Position numbers and translations under genes: made by a program. DNA of 64,000 nt, taken from Chryseobacterium sp. Leaf404. Its GTDB lineage: Bacteria > Bacteroidota > Bacteroidia > Flavobacteriales > Weeksellaceae. Numbering within the stretch: position 1 is the stretch's first letter; each line of letters starts with the position of its first letter. The notes under the pieces were generated by a model, which did no database searches, was not told where the DNA came from, and saw nothing but the letters and a program-made list of their open reading frames with translations. Location: assembly GCF_001424145.1 (NCBI RefSeq), contig NZ_LMQM01000010.1, forward strand, positions 739,606 through 803,605. Reading direction: 5' to 3'. This document shows positions 15,843 to 24,565 of the stretch, one piece after another.

Positions 15843-16541
15843 ATGAAAAATATAGTCATTGTAGGATGCGGACAGGGAATTGGATTTTCTACTGCAAAAA
15901 TACTGTCTGAAAATCACAAAGTTACCGGCATTTCGAGAACAGAAAATTCAGAAATTAAAAAATTGAATATCAGCTTTCATCAGATGGATATTCTTTCGGG
16001 AAATCTGGACGAAATCAATTTCCCAGACGTTGTTGACGGATTGGTGTATGTGCCGGGAAGCATTAATTTAAAACCATTTAATCGACTTTCGGTTGATGAT
16101 TTTAAAAATGACTTTGAAATCAACGTTTTGGGTGCTGTAAAAACAGTTCAGAAACTTTTACCCAATTTAAAAAAATCTGAAAGTGCATCAATCATACTTT
16201 TCAGTTCGGTTGCTGCAAAATTGGGAATGCCATTCCACGCTTCTGTTTCTGCCAGTAAAAGTGCGTTGGAAGGTTTGACGAAAAGTCTTGCGGCAGAACT
16301 TTCGACACAGAAAATCAGGGTGAATTGTATTGCTCCTTCGCTTACTGACACAAATTTGGCTTCTCAACTGCTTTCAACACCGGAAAAACGTGAAGCATCA
16401 GGCAAGAGACACCCTTTGCAGAGAGTGGGAAACGCTGGTGAAATGGCAAAAATGACAGAATTTTTATTATCCGACAACGCATCGTGGATTACCGGACAAA
16501 TCATCGGGATTGACGGTGGAATGGGCAGTACGAAACTGTAA
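15843..16541 (+). CDS. SDR-fold protein lacking the catalytic tyrosine
   Basis: A 232-aa short-chain dehydrogenase/reductase fold protein. The dinucleotide motif GCGQGIG is near residue 8, FEINVLGAV corresponds to the N-motif helix, SSVAAK contains the Ser, and the C-terminus has GQIIGIDGGMGSTKL. At the YxxxK position it reads Val135-Ser-Ala-Ser-Lys139, so the catalytic Tyr is missing while Lys is kept. It may bind a nucleotide without classical oxidoreduction. It is the last gene of the photorepair operon, 26 bp after DUF2805, and belongs to a group seen regularly with cryptochromes. Confidence 0.85.
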   Translation: MKNIVIVGCGQGIGFSTAKILSENHKVTGISRTENSEIKKLNISFHQMDILSGNLDEINFPDVVDGLVYVPGSINLKPFNRLSVDDFKNDFEINVLGAVKTVQKLLPNLKKSESASIILFSSVAAKLGMPFHASVSASKSALEGLTKSLAAELSTQKIRVNCIAPSLTDTNLASQLLSTPEKREASGKRHPLQRVGNAGEMAKMTEFLLSDNASWITGQIIGIDGGMGSTKL

Positions 16542-16582
16542 ATGAAAAACCAATTAATTATATATGTCACAATTTAAAAGCT

Positions 16583-17227
16583 ATGAAAACCGATTTTATC
16601 ATTGATCTGCTTCATCACGTAAAAGAATTTGAAAACTCTTCTGCCTGCAAACCCAACTGCAGTGTAGAAGATTTCAGAATGTGGCTGAACGATAAAAAAT
16701 ATACAGAGGAAAGCCCAACCAAGCTTTTTAAAACCGAAAATCATCAGGTTTCCTACACAGAAAATGAAATCTGCAAGCAGGTTCTTTTGCTGGGACGATA
16801 CTCAAAACTCCTCATCAGAAAAGGTTTGGGAGAATTTCCTGACCTGGCGAATGAAGAATTTACCTATCTGTACCGCCTTAAAGATGAACCTTTTTTAAGC
16901 AAAATTCAACTGATTGAAAAAAACGGTCACGAAAAACAAACCGGAACCCAGATCATCAAAAGACTTCTGGAAGCAGGATTTCTGGAAGAAAAGATCGATG
17001 AAACTGACAAAAGAAGCAAGCTTTTAAATCTCACAGAACTTGGCCAACAAACGTTTCACGAATCTGTAAAAAAAGTCAATCAGACTTCAAAAATACTTTC
17101 CGGTAAACTGGTAGATGACGAAAAAACAGAACTATTAAGACTCCTCAAAAAACTGAATGAGTTTCACAGTCATATTTATTCAGAATATAAAAACACGGAT
17201 TTTGATGAACTGACAGCTTTAATTTAA
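16583..17227 (+). CDS. MarR-like winged-helix regulator with N-terminal extension
   Basis: A 214-aa protein. About 75 residues of N-terminal extension (HHVKEFENSSACKPNCSVED, with two Cys) precede a MarR-like core. The core has a dimer helix (QVLLLGRYSKLLIRKGLGEF), a wing region FLSKIQLIEKNGHEKQTGTQ and the typical KRLLEAGFLEEKIDETDKRS, then LLNLTELGQQ. The ligand and targets are unknown. It lies 41 bp after the SDR gene and may be the last gene of the light-response operon or separately expressed. Confidence 0.78.
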   Translation: MKTDFIIDLLHHVKEFENSSACKPNCSVEDFRMWLNDKKYTEESPTKLFKTENHQVSYTENEICKQVLLLGRYSKLLIRKGLGEFPDLANEEFTYLYRLKDEPFLSKIQLIEKNGHEKQTGTQIIKRLLEAGFLEEKIDETDKRSKLLNLTELGQQTFHESVKKVNQTSKILSGKLVDDEKTELLRLLKKLNEFHSHIYSEYKNTDFDELTALI

Positions 17228-17418
17228 AGGCATTTTCTGACATTAATCGGCAAAATTGTTTCTATATCTGATCGACAAACTGAAACTCGATTTAAAAGTG
17301 AAGTGAGATTTAGGAGAATTTCAGAAATAATGTGAAAATTTCTGATGCAGTCCTGTTAGCTTTTAAAACGTAAACTGCAACAGCCATCTTTTACTACCGC
17401 AGAAAAAAACGATTTACT

Positions 17419-17426
17419 TATATTTG
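17419..17426 (+). promoter_or_regulatory. -7 box TATATTTG of the PIG-L operon
   Basis: It matches TAnnTTTG and lies 19 bp upstream of ATG 17446, a likely start for the deacetylase-symporter operon. Confidence 0.45.
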
Positions 17427-17445
17427 TCAGGCAAAGCAAATTCAA

Positions 17446-19947
17446 ATGTTCAAAAAACAAATCTCTGTATTTATTCTTGGCTTTTTCATGGTTTTCAGTT
17501 CGGCTCAGCAGATTCGTCCGTCAAAATCATCAGAAATTTACCGCGATCTCAAAACACTGAAACATTTACCGAAAGTTTTATATCTCGCTGCTCATCCGGA
17601 TGATGAAAATACGGGTTTACTTTCCTGGCTGATCAACGATCAAAACGTTGAAACAGGATATCTGTCTTTAACGAGAGGTGATGGCGGCCAGAATTTACTT
17701 GGAACAGAACAGGGAGCTGCTTTGGGCTTAATACGCACGCACGAACTTCTTGAAGCACGAAAGTTAGACGGCGCCCAGCAGTTTTTTACCCGTGCAATTG
17801 ATTTTGGCTTTTCTAAAAATACAACCGATACTTTTAAACAGTGGGATGAAAAAAGCATCACCGCGGATGTGGTCTGGGTGATCCGGCAATTCCGTCCGGA
17901 TGTCATTATTTGCCGTTTTCCACCGAATGCAGCGGCGGGTCACGGACAACACGCGGCTTCGGCTGTGGTTGCAGAAAAAGCATTTAGACTGGCGGGCGAT
18001 AAAAATGCGTTTCCAGATCAATTGAAATACGTCAATGTTTGGCAACCGAATCGTATTTTGTGGAATACTTTCCGATTTGGCAGCAACAATACCACTTCTG
18101 AAAAGCAGCTGAAAGTAACTGTTGGACAGTATGATGCACAATTGGGAATGGGCTACGGCGAACTTGCAGGATTGAGCAGAAGTCTGCATAAAAGTCAGGG
18201 CGCCGGAACGCAGTCGGTGGCCGGAATAAAAACTGAATATTTCTCATACGTTGACGGTGAGCCCGCAAAATCTACACTTTTTGACGGAATCGATAAAACC
18301 TGGACAAAAGAAGGAAATGTTGATATTGACAAGTCTTTAGATAAGATCATTTCAAATTTCAATTTCAACCGTCCAGATTTAAGCTTGCCGGATTTGCTTG
18401 CTTTGAGAAAAAAAGTAGCGGCAATGAAAGAGTCAGATTTCAAAAAGAATAAAATTAAATCTCTCGATCAGATTATTTTGAGCTGTACAGGATTTATGGG
18501 GGAAGCTGTAACCAATACAGCTGAAGCAGTTGCGGGAGAAAATTATAGTTTCAGATTAAATTTAATTTCAAGAGCTGAAAACCCCGTCATTTTAGAAAAT
18601 GTAAAGTGGCTGAATCAATCAGAAAACTTTAACAGAAAATTATCAAAAGATTCATTAATCACAATTCAGCATCAGGTCCAGATTCCTTCGGATGCAGCGC
18701 TCACAGAACCGTACTGGTTGGCAGCACCAGCCAAAGACGCGGCCACTTTTTCTGTTCCAGATGAAACTTCAGTAGGTTTGCCTGAAGCAGAATCACCTCT
18801 GAATGTCTTGCTTGATTTAAAGATCGGTTCAGAGAAATTTCAGGTGAAACTGCCTTTGTCTTTTAAAAAATTAGATCCCGTACGTGGCGATGTGGTTGAG
18901 GCTTTAAGAATTGTTCCTGCCCTTGAACTGAAATTTTCGCAACCGCTTTATTTGGTTAAAGAAAACGAAGATCTGAATGTAAGCTTAAATTTTAAGGTAA
19001 ATTCCAACAGACAATTCAATAATGGAAAAGTAAATCTGATGTTTAACGGAGAAAGATTAGGTGGCGGTGATGTAAAAGCTGTTAAAGGAAAAGATTTCAC
19101 TGTAAATTTTGTTATTCCAAATGCTGAACTTTCACTGATAAAATCTGATCAGTTACAGTTGGAAGCCGGTTTTGTTGCTGATGGAATTACGTACAACAAA
19201 AAACAGGTTTTAATTCAGTATCCACATCTCCCTTCTTTGCAGTATTTTGCGCCAGCAACGGTTTCAGTGATGAAAGGTGATATCAAAGCTGCTGTTAAAA
19301 AGGTGGGTTATATACAGGGTGCGGGAGATTTTATTCCGGAGTTTCTTCGAATTGCCGGTGTTCAGGTTGATGTCTTGAAAGATGAAGATTTTTATGGAAA
19401 TATTGACGAATCCGGAAATGGAAGTTTAAAAAGATTGTCACAGTACGACGCCATTGTGCTTGGAGTTCGCGCCAATAATACTGAGAAAAAACTGGGTCGC
19501 TGGATGCCTTTTCTATGGTCTTATGTAAAAGCCGGTGGTAATCTGGTAATGCAGTACAATACCAATCAGGATGCAACAGTTGATCAGCTGGGAATGTACA
19601 GTTTCAGCATTGCCAACAAGAGAGTTACCGAAGAAAATGCGTCCGTGAGATTCTTAAATCCAAATCATAAATTGCTCAATTATCCGAATAAAATTACGGA
19701 AAATGATTTTAGCGGCTGGGTGCAGGAGCGCGGAGCTTATTTTCCTGATAAATGGGATTCTGCCTACGAACCACTTTTTGAAATGCGCGATACTGGTGAA
19801 GAGCCTCTGCAGGGATCAACTTTATATGCCAAATACGGAAAAGGGAATTTTATTTACACACCGCTGGCGTTTTTCAGACAGTTGCCTGCGGGAAATTTGG
19901 GTGCGGCAAGATTATTTTTAAACTTTTTATCTGCACAGAAAAACTGA
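17446..19947 (+). CDS. Large secreted PIG-L family deacetylase
   Basis: An 833-aa exported protein. After a signal peptide ending in FSSAQQ comes a PIG-L (LmbE-like) zinc deacetylase domain of about 270 residues with LYLAAHPDDENTGLL (His50, Asp52, Asp53) and the third His in AAGHGQHAASA. This class removes N-acetyl groups from glycans or sugar derivatives. The remaining 550 residues are beta-rich (NEDLNVSLNFKVNSNRQF) and end in a GATase-like alpha/beta part (VKAGGNLVMQYNTNQDA). Its substrate is unknown. The stop overlaps the next ATG by one base and a solute symporter follows, suggesting deacetylation outside and uptake of the product. Confidence 0.9.
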   Translation: MFKKQISVFILGFFMVFSSAQQIRPSKSSEIYRDLKTLKHLPKVLYLAAHPDDENTGLLSWLINDQNVETGYLSLTRGDGGQNLLGTEQGAALGLIRTHELLEARKLDGAQQFFTRAIDFGFSKNTTDTFKQWDEKSITADVVWVIRQFRPDVIICRFPPNAAAGHGQHAASAVVAEKAFRLAGDKNAFPDQLKYVNVWQPNRILWNTFRFGSNNTTSEKQLKVTVGQYDAQLGMGYGELAGLSRSLHKSQGAGTQSVAGIKTEYFSYVDGEPAKSTLFDGIDKTWTKEGNVDIDKSLDKIISNFNFNRPDLSLPDLLALRKKVAAMKESDFKKNKIKSLDQIILSCTGFMGEAVTNTAEAVAGENYSFRLNLISRAENPVILENVKWLNQSENFNRKLSKDSLITIQHQVQIPSDAALTEPYWLAAPAKDAATFSVPDETSVGLPEAESPLNVLLDLKIGSEKFQVKLPLSFKKLDPVRGDVVEALRIVPALELKFSQPLYLVKENEDLNVSLNFKVNSNRQFNNGKVNLMFNGERLGGGDVKAVKGKDFTVNFVIPNAELSLIKSDQLQLEAGFVADGITYNKKQVLIQYPHLPSLQYFAPATVSVMKGDIKAAVKKVGYIQGAGDFIPEFLRIAGVQVDVLKDEDFYGNIDESGNGSLKRLSQYDAIVLGVRANNTEKKLGRWMPFLWSYVKAGGNLVMQYNTNQDATVDQLGMYSFSIANKRVTEENASVRFLNPNHKLLNYPNKITENDFSGWVQERGAYFPDKWDSAYEPLFEMRDTGEEPLQGSTLYAKYGKGNFIYTPLAFFRQLPAGNLGAARLFLNFLSAQKN

Positions 19948-20051
19948 TGAATAAACAACTTAAAAACTGGAAAATCTGGTATGTTTTATTAGCTTTTGCA
20001 CTCGTATCACAGATTGCATTTTATTTTTGGTTTACTAAATTCTGGGCATGA
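19947..20051 (+). CDS. 34-residue membrane peptide coupled to a symporter
   Basis: An ORF of 34 codons: MNKQLKNWKIWYVLLAFALV, then [14 protein letters not shown]. Basic N-terminus plus one transmembrane helix. The start overlaps the deacetylase stop (TGATG) and the stop overlaps the symporter start (ATGA at 20048-20051), so it sits in a three-gene coupled chain. Spacing and composition argue for a real gene, possibly a small accessory subunit of the transporter. No family is assigned. Confidence 0.7.
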   Translation: MNKQLKNWKIWYVLLAFALVSQIAFYFWFTKFWA

Positions 20052-21739
20052 GTACGATAGACTGGACAGTTCTTATTTTCACACTTGTTGCAGTGGTTGT
20101 TTACGGCGTATTCATAGGTCGTGGGCAGAAAAGCAACGAATCTTACCTGAAAGCAGACAACAAAATGCCATGGTACATTGTGCTGATTGGGATTATGGCA
20201 ACTCAGGCGAGTGCCATCACCTTCCTTTCGGCGCCGGGACAGGCGTATACAGACGGGATGCGTTTCGTTCAGTATTATTTTGGTCTGCCACTGGCGATGA
20301 TTGTGATCTGTATCACGTTTATTCCTATTTTTCAACGGTTGAATGTTTACACGGCTTATGAATATCTGGAAAACCGTTTTGACAAAAAAACAAGGGTATT
20401 AACTTCACTGCTTTTCCTTTTTTCCAGAGGATTATCTACGGGAATAAGCATTTACGCTCCGGCTATCATCTTATCTAGTGTTTTAAACTGGAATATTTAT
20501 CTTACAAATATTTTAACAGGCGGAATTTTACTTATTTATACCTACGTAGGCGGTGCTAAAGCGATTGCGCACACTCAAAAATTACAGTTTCTAATTATTC
20601 TGGGAACAATGGCTTTTGCAGGTTATCTTCTGATTGAAAAGATGCCGAATGGAATTGGTTTTACAGATGCGCTTTATCTCGCAGGGAAATCAGGAAAGCT
20701 GAACGTGATCACCACAGACTTCGACTGGAAAGACAAATACAACATCTGGAGCGGACTGATTGGTGGATTTTTTCTGGCACTTTCCTATTTCGGGACAGAC
20801 CAAAGTCAGGTAGGAAGATATATTACGGCGAAAGATAATACCAACGCGAAAATGGGTTTACTGTTGAATGGTTTGGTTAAAATTCCGATGCAGTTTGCAA
20901 TTCTTCTGATTGGCGCTCTGCTTTTTGCCTTCTTTTCTCTCAAACCCGCTCCGATCTATTTCAATGAAAGATCTTATCAGCATTTAAAGGAAACAAAACC
21001 TAAGCAGGCTGCTGTATTTGAAAAGGAACATCAGAATTTACAGGCCAAATTTAATTCAGAATCGAAGGAAATTTTAAAGTTAAAAGAAATACAATCTCCA
21101 CAGCTTAATCAGAAAGTTGAGGATTTTAAAAATACACAATCCGAGGTTAAAGCATTACATGGAAGAGTGGAGGAAGCCATCAATCAATCTAACTTTAATG
21201 CAGAAAAAACGGATACAAACTACATTTTCCTGTATTTCGTAAAAAACACATTGCCTGTGGGGATGATTGGATTGCTGTTTGCGGTCATTTTTCTGGCAAG
21301 CTGGGGTTCCATTTCAGCGGCACTGAATTCTTTGGCCGCGTGCTCATTAAAGGATGTTCATTTAATATTTAAAAAAGAAATACCCGACGATAAAACCGAA
21401 CTTAAATACAGCCGCCTCCACACATTAGCATGGGGAATTTTCTCGATTGGTGTTGCGATGTTTGCTACACAAATGGGCTCCTTAATCGAAGCGGTGAATG
21501 TTTTGGGTTCCCTATTCTACGGACCAATTTTAGGCATTTTTCTGGTAGCATTTTACTTTAAAAAAATTAAAGGTTCAAACGTCTTTATCTCGGCAATTTT
21601 ATCAGAAATTACGGTGATTGCCATCTACAACTTCGATATTGTTTCATTTCTCTGGCTTAACGTCATTGGTGCCACAGCGGTGATCTTATTTTCTGCAGTT
21701 GGTTTACTGTTTTCTAAGCCAAAAGCAGTACATTCGTAA
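20048..21739 (+). CDS. Sodium:solute symporter (SSS family)
   Basis: A 563-aa LeuT-fold Na+-coupled transporter with about 13 transmembrane helices. Typical segments are [20 protein letters not shown], the Na+-site region [19 protein letters not shown] and [18 protein letters not shown]. Between about residues 310 and 390 there is a soluble Lys/Glu/Gln-rich insertion ([20 protein letters not shown]) that looks like a coiled coil, not usual for the family. It is coupled by overlapping ATGA to the 34-aa peptide and through it to the PIG-L deacetylase. The likely substrate is a (deacetylated) sugar or organic acid. Confidence 0.93.
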   Translation: MSTIDWTVLIFTLVAVVVYGVFIGRGQKSNESYLKADNKMPWYIVLIGIMATQASAITFLSAPGQAYTDGMRFVQYYFGLPLAMIVICITFIPIFQRLNVYTAYEYLENRFDKKTRVLTSLLFLFSRGLSTGISIYAPAIILSSVLNWNIYLTNILTGGILLIYTYVGGAKAIAHTQKLQFLIILGTMAFAGYLLIEKMPNGIGFTDALYLAGKSGKLNVITTDFDWKDKYNIWSGLIGGFFLALSYFGTDQSQVGRYITAKDNTNAKMGLLLNGLVKIPMQFAILLIGALLFAFFSLKPAPIYFNERSYQHLKETKPKQAAVFEKEHQNLQAKFNSESKEILKLKEIQSPQLNQKVEDFKNTQSEVKALHGRVEEAINQSNFNAEKTDTNYIFLYFVKNTLPVGMIGLLFAVIFLASWGSISAALNSLAACSLKDVHLIFKKEIPDDKTELKYSRLHTLAWGIFSIGVAMFATQMGSLIEAVNVLGSLFYGPILGIFLVAFYFKKIKGSNVFISAILSEITVIAIYNFDIVSFLWLNVIGATAVILFSAVGLLFSKPKAVHS

Positions 21740-21771
21740 AAGATAAATCAATCAAAAATTATAAAAATAAT

Positions 21772-22290
21772 ATGAGCGCAATTTTTAAATCTGCCACTGT
21801 TCTTGTGGCTGCAATGACGATTTCAGTAAACGCTTTTGCACAGGAAACCAAAAAACCGGCAAGCCCTGCAATGACGGCTACCGGAAAGATTAAAGACGCA
21901 AACATTACGATTGCCTACGGAAGCCCTTCTGTAAAAGACCGTAAAATATGGGGTGATTTAGTGCCTTATGACAAGGTTTGGCGTGCAGGTGCGAATGATG
22001 CCACCACTTTTGAAACTGATAAAGATATTACGGTTCAGGGTAAAATGCTTGCTGCAGGTAAATACAGCTTTTTCCTGGTACCGAAAGCAGGCGGCACGTG
22101 GACTGCGGTATTCAATAAGGAAGCAAAACAATGGGGTGCCTATAAATACGAAGAATCTAAAGATGCTTTACGCGTGGATGTTAAAACAAAAGCGCTACCT
22201 GCAAAACAGGAGACTTTAGTTTATAAAATCAATAAGAACGGATTTACGATGGATTGGGACAAAGTTTCAGTACCCGTGGAAATAAAATAA
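21772..22290 (+). CDS. DUF2911 secreted protein
   Basis: A 172-aa exported protein with signal peptide ending in NAFAQE. DUF2911 features are [40 protein letters not shown] and [20 protein letters not shown]. The family is common in Bacteroidota; the function is unknown. It follows the symporter after 32 bp and may be the last gene of the operon. Confidence 0.9.
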   Translation: MSAIFKSATVLVAAMTISVNAFAQETKKPASPAMTATGKIKDANITIAYGSPSVKDRKIWGDLVPYDKVWRAGANDATTFETDKDITVQGKMLAAGKYSFFLVPKAGGTWTAVFNKEAKQWGAYKYEESKDALRVDVKTKALPAKQETLVYKINKNGFTMDWDKVSVPVEIK

Positions 22291-22423
22291 ATCTTACAGA
22301 TTAAAACTCTGAAATCTGGTAATGACCAATAAAAAAGCTGTCTTATCAGGAAACCTTTGCAAATTATTTCAATAAGATAAACATATCTTTTGGAAATATT
22401 TTTTCAGATATTTTCGCAACGTA

Positions 22424-22460
22424 AAAAAGCACCATTTCTTTTGATCTGGTGTTTTTTTTT
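22424..22460 (+). terminator. Intrinsic terminator after DUF2911
   Basis: AAAAAGCACCA and TGGTGTTTTTT pair across ATTTCTTTTGATC and run into nine T. It lies about 130 bp downstream of the DUF2911 stop. Confidence 0.7.
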
Positions 22461-22898
22461 GAAATACAGAACGATTACTGATCAATTTTTCTTTCATCCC
22501 AATTTTTATGCTGTACGAATTTTGTGATTACAGATTGTACCCAATAAAATGTTTTTAACTGATCTAAAAGGTTTTTCCGAATAAATCTAACAGATCAAAT
22601 GATATTTCAGTAGTTTATTACATAATCATCTGAATAGTCTGAAATCCGTAAAAAAGAGCGTATTATGGCTCAGATATTGTTCAATTTTGGAGGAATTATG
22701 AGAAAGATCTTAACTGAAAATTCATTTTATTTTCAATTATAAATATTTTAAAAAAGTAAATTTACCAACATTACAATCCTTTTAATTTGTATCGTAAATA
22801 TCTCATAATGATATTTTTAAGGCTCAGTTTTAAGCAAGTGCAAATCAATAAATTAATAAATATCATATTCAGTTTAAAACCTTGTTGAAAAAAAATAT

Positions 22899-22906
22899 TA
22901 CTTTTG
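22899..22906 (+). promoter_or_regulatory. -7 box TACTTTTG
   Basis: It matches TAnnTTTG, 77 bp upstream of the secreted hypothetical gene. The spacing to the TTG at 22882-22884 (14 bp) is short, so this is a moderate candidate. Confidence 0.4.
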
Positions 22907-22983
22907 CCGAAGAAAAAAAATTGTCAATTTTGTTATATTCGCTATTTTAGCGTTACCATACCAAAATATATAAAGCAAGAAAC

Positions 22984-23565
22984 ATGAAAAAAATATTTTT
23001 ACTATTCGCTGTGATGCTCAGTATTACAGCATTTTCGCAAATTAAAGTTCTGAAAAATGAAACCTTGACAGAGATTGGAAAAGATAATTCTGTAGGACTT
23101 TATAAAAAAGAAAACAGATATACTTTTAATTATCAGGATATCAACAATTCAAATCTTAACACCTTTAGATCCTTTTCATTTATTGATCTGAATGGTGACG
23201 TAATGGGACTTTATAAGATGATTTCTGACGGTTTTATTGATGAGCCTACTGGGAATATCTCTCTGGAGCTTCCCAATGACATTATTGAACTCCATTTCGA
23301 GAAAAATTACGGTCAGCCAACAATGCAGTTTATTCAGTACATTAATAAAAACAAAAAATACGTTGGTAAATCTCAGTTTTTAAACAAAAAACAGCTGGAT
23401 AAGGTTTTCGGAGTTGGAACATCAAAGGCAGCGCTCTACAATAAGCCTGTAAAGCAACAAAGTGCAGTAAACACCCAGCCCACCACGCCGGTACAGCAGA
23501 CTTATACCCAACCCAATGCTCCAGCATCACAGCCTGTTAAAAAGTCTTCAAAAAAGACAAAATAA
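22984..23565 (+). CDS. Secreted hypothetical protein with Gln/Pro/Thr-rich tail
   Basis: A 193-aa protein I do not recognise. It has a signal peptide (MKKIFLLFAVMLSITAFSQ), a compact domain to about residue 150 (ENRYTFNYQDINN, YKMISDGFIDEPTGNISLEL, YGQPTMQFIQYINKN) and a low-complexity tail of Q, P, T and K ending KKSSKKTK. The tail looks flexible and basic. It is monocistronic, with terminator 23588-23614 after it. Confidence 0.8.
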   Translation: MKKIFLLFAVMLSITAFSQIKVLKNETLTEIGKDNSVGLYKKENRYTFNYQDINNSNLNTFRSFSFIDLNGDVMGLYKMISDGFIDEPTGNISLELPNDIIELHFEKNYGQPTMQFIQYINKNKKYVGKSQFLNKKQLDKVFGVGTSKAALYNKPVKQQSAVNTQPTTPVQQTYTQPNAPASQPVKKSSKKTK

Positions 23566-23587
23566 CAGCAGATTTCAACAATATTGG

Positions 23588-23614
23588 AACTCATTCTTTA
23601 CGGATGAGTTTTTT
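23588..23614 (+). terminator. Intrinsic terminator
   Basis: AACTCAT, loop TCTTTACGG, ATGAGTTTTTT. It overlaps the upstream part of the long frame of the ABC gene, which supports the later ATG at 23646 for that gene. Confidence 0.8.
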
Positions 23615-23645
23615 GTTTTATTTTTGTAAAATATCCACTAAAGAC

Positions 23646-24353
23646 ATGTCATTACTCATCAATAATTTAACCAAAACCTTTGGAACTCAAACAGCACTGA
23701 ATAACGTAAACATCAGCACCGAAAAAAACGAAATCATTGGACTTTTGGGGCCAAACGGTGCAGGAAAATCTACGCTGATGAAATCAATCGTCGGTGCTCT
23801 GAAAATTGAAAAAGGCGAAATCTTTTTAGACGGAAAAAATATTGCAGAAAACGAGATTGAAACAAAAAAGAAAATTGGTTTTCTGCCCGAAAACAACCCG
23901 CTGTATCTGGAAATGTTTGTGAAAGAATATCTTCAGTTTATTGCCAACATCCACAAAATCCCTATGCCCCGGGTGGACGAAGTGATAGAAACTGTAGGTT
24001 TAACGCCTGAAAAATCTAAAAAAATCAGTCAGCTTTCCAAAGGATACAAACAGAGAGTGGGCTTGGCGCAGGCGATTATTCACAAACCGGAACTTTTGAT
24101 TTTAGATGAACCGACCAATGGTCTAGACCCAAATCAGATCCTTGAAATCAGAAGCGTCATCAAAGAAATCGGAAATAAAAAGACAGTGATTCTTTCTACG
24201 CATATCATGCAGGAAGTTGAGGCTTTGTGCAGCAGAGTAATATTGATTCATAAAGGAAATATTCTGCAGGATTGCGCTATTGAAGATTTTAAAGGAAAAT
24301 TTAATAGTTTGGAGGAAGCTTTTACCGCATATACGACCCAGGAAACGGTTTAA
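23646..24353 (+). CDS. ABC transporter ATP-binding protein, GldA-like
   Basis: A 235-aa ATPase: Walker A GPNGAGKSTLMKS, signature LSKGYKQRVGLAQ, Walker B LLILDEPTNGLDP and switch His in STHIMQEVEAL. It resembles GldA, the ATPase of the gliding-associated GldA-F-G exporter, but is shorter than the roughly 300 aa of typical GldA, and no GldF/GldG permease is adjacent. So general efflux or multidrug roles are also possible. I use the ATG at 23646, because the upstream frame from 23604 overlaps the previous terminator. The gene appears to be alone. Confidence 0.85.
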   Translation: MSLLINNLTKTFGTQTALNNVNISTEKNEIIGLLGPNGAGKSTLMKSIVGALKIEKGEIFLDGKNIAENEIETKKKIGFLPENNPLYLEMFVKEYLQFIANIHKIPMPRVDEVIETVGLTPEKSKKISQLSKGYKQRVGLAQAIIHKPELLILDEPTNGLDPNQILEIRSVIKEIGNKKTVILSTHIMQEVEALCSRVILIHKGNILQDCAIEDFKGKFNSLEEAFTAYTTQETV

Positions 24354-24369
24354 ATTTCTGTAAATATAA

Positions 24370-24505
24370 AACTACAAAAGTCACAAAAGTTTTACAAGTC
24401 TATTTAAAGACTGATTAAAGTTCAAAAAAGATATATTTTTCAGCAATGCCCTTTTTGAACTTTCCTGAAAAAATCAGGAACTTCTCTTTTGTGAATTCTG
24501 TGGTT
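24370..24505. repeat. MITE-like element (terminal and inner inverted repeats)
   Basis: A 136-bp stretch bounded by AACTACAAAAGTCACAAAAG (24370-24389) and the complement of AACCACAGAATTCACAAAAG (24486-24505), 17 of 20 positions matching. Inside, AAAGTTCAAAAA (24417-24428) pairs exactly with TTTTTGAACTTT (24452-24463). It has no coding content. The pattern resembles dispersed intergenic elements of Chryseobacterium genomes; a related copy lies at 60806-60887. Confidence 0.65.
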
Positions 24506-24532
24506 AAAAACTTACCGTTCAGACAATTTAAA

Positions 24533-24558
24533 AAGACCTGCAAAATTCTACAGGTCTT
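24533..24558 (-). terminator. Terminator of the M13 peptidase gene
   Basis: AAGACCTG and CAGGTCTT form a perfect 8-bp stem. On the minus strand it is followed by TTTTT, directly after the peptidase stop at 24566. Confidence 0.85.
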
Positions 24559-24565
24559 CTTGATT

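Larger units (their letters stand above)
22291..22983. other. Long intergenic region
   Basis: 693 bp of AT-rich DNA without a credible gene. It contains one terminator (22424-22460) and, near its end, a -7-like box TACTTTTG at 22899-22906. Between them I see no repeat, riboswitch-like fold or small ORF worth naming. Confidence 0.55.

Noticed and set aside
22291..22983. Riboswitch or small RNA in the long gap
   Set aside because: No conserved fold or ligand motif could be recognised by eye.
23604..23645. Longer start of the ABC gene
   Set aside because: It overlaps the terminator 23588-23614 and adds no conserved sequence.
23646..24353. Naming the ATPase gldA
   Set aside because: Shorter than usual GldA and no GldF or GldG nearby.
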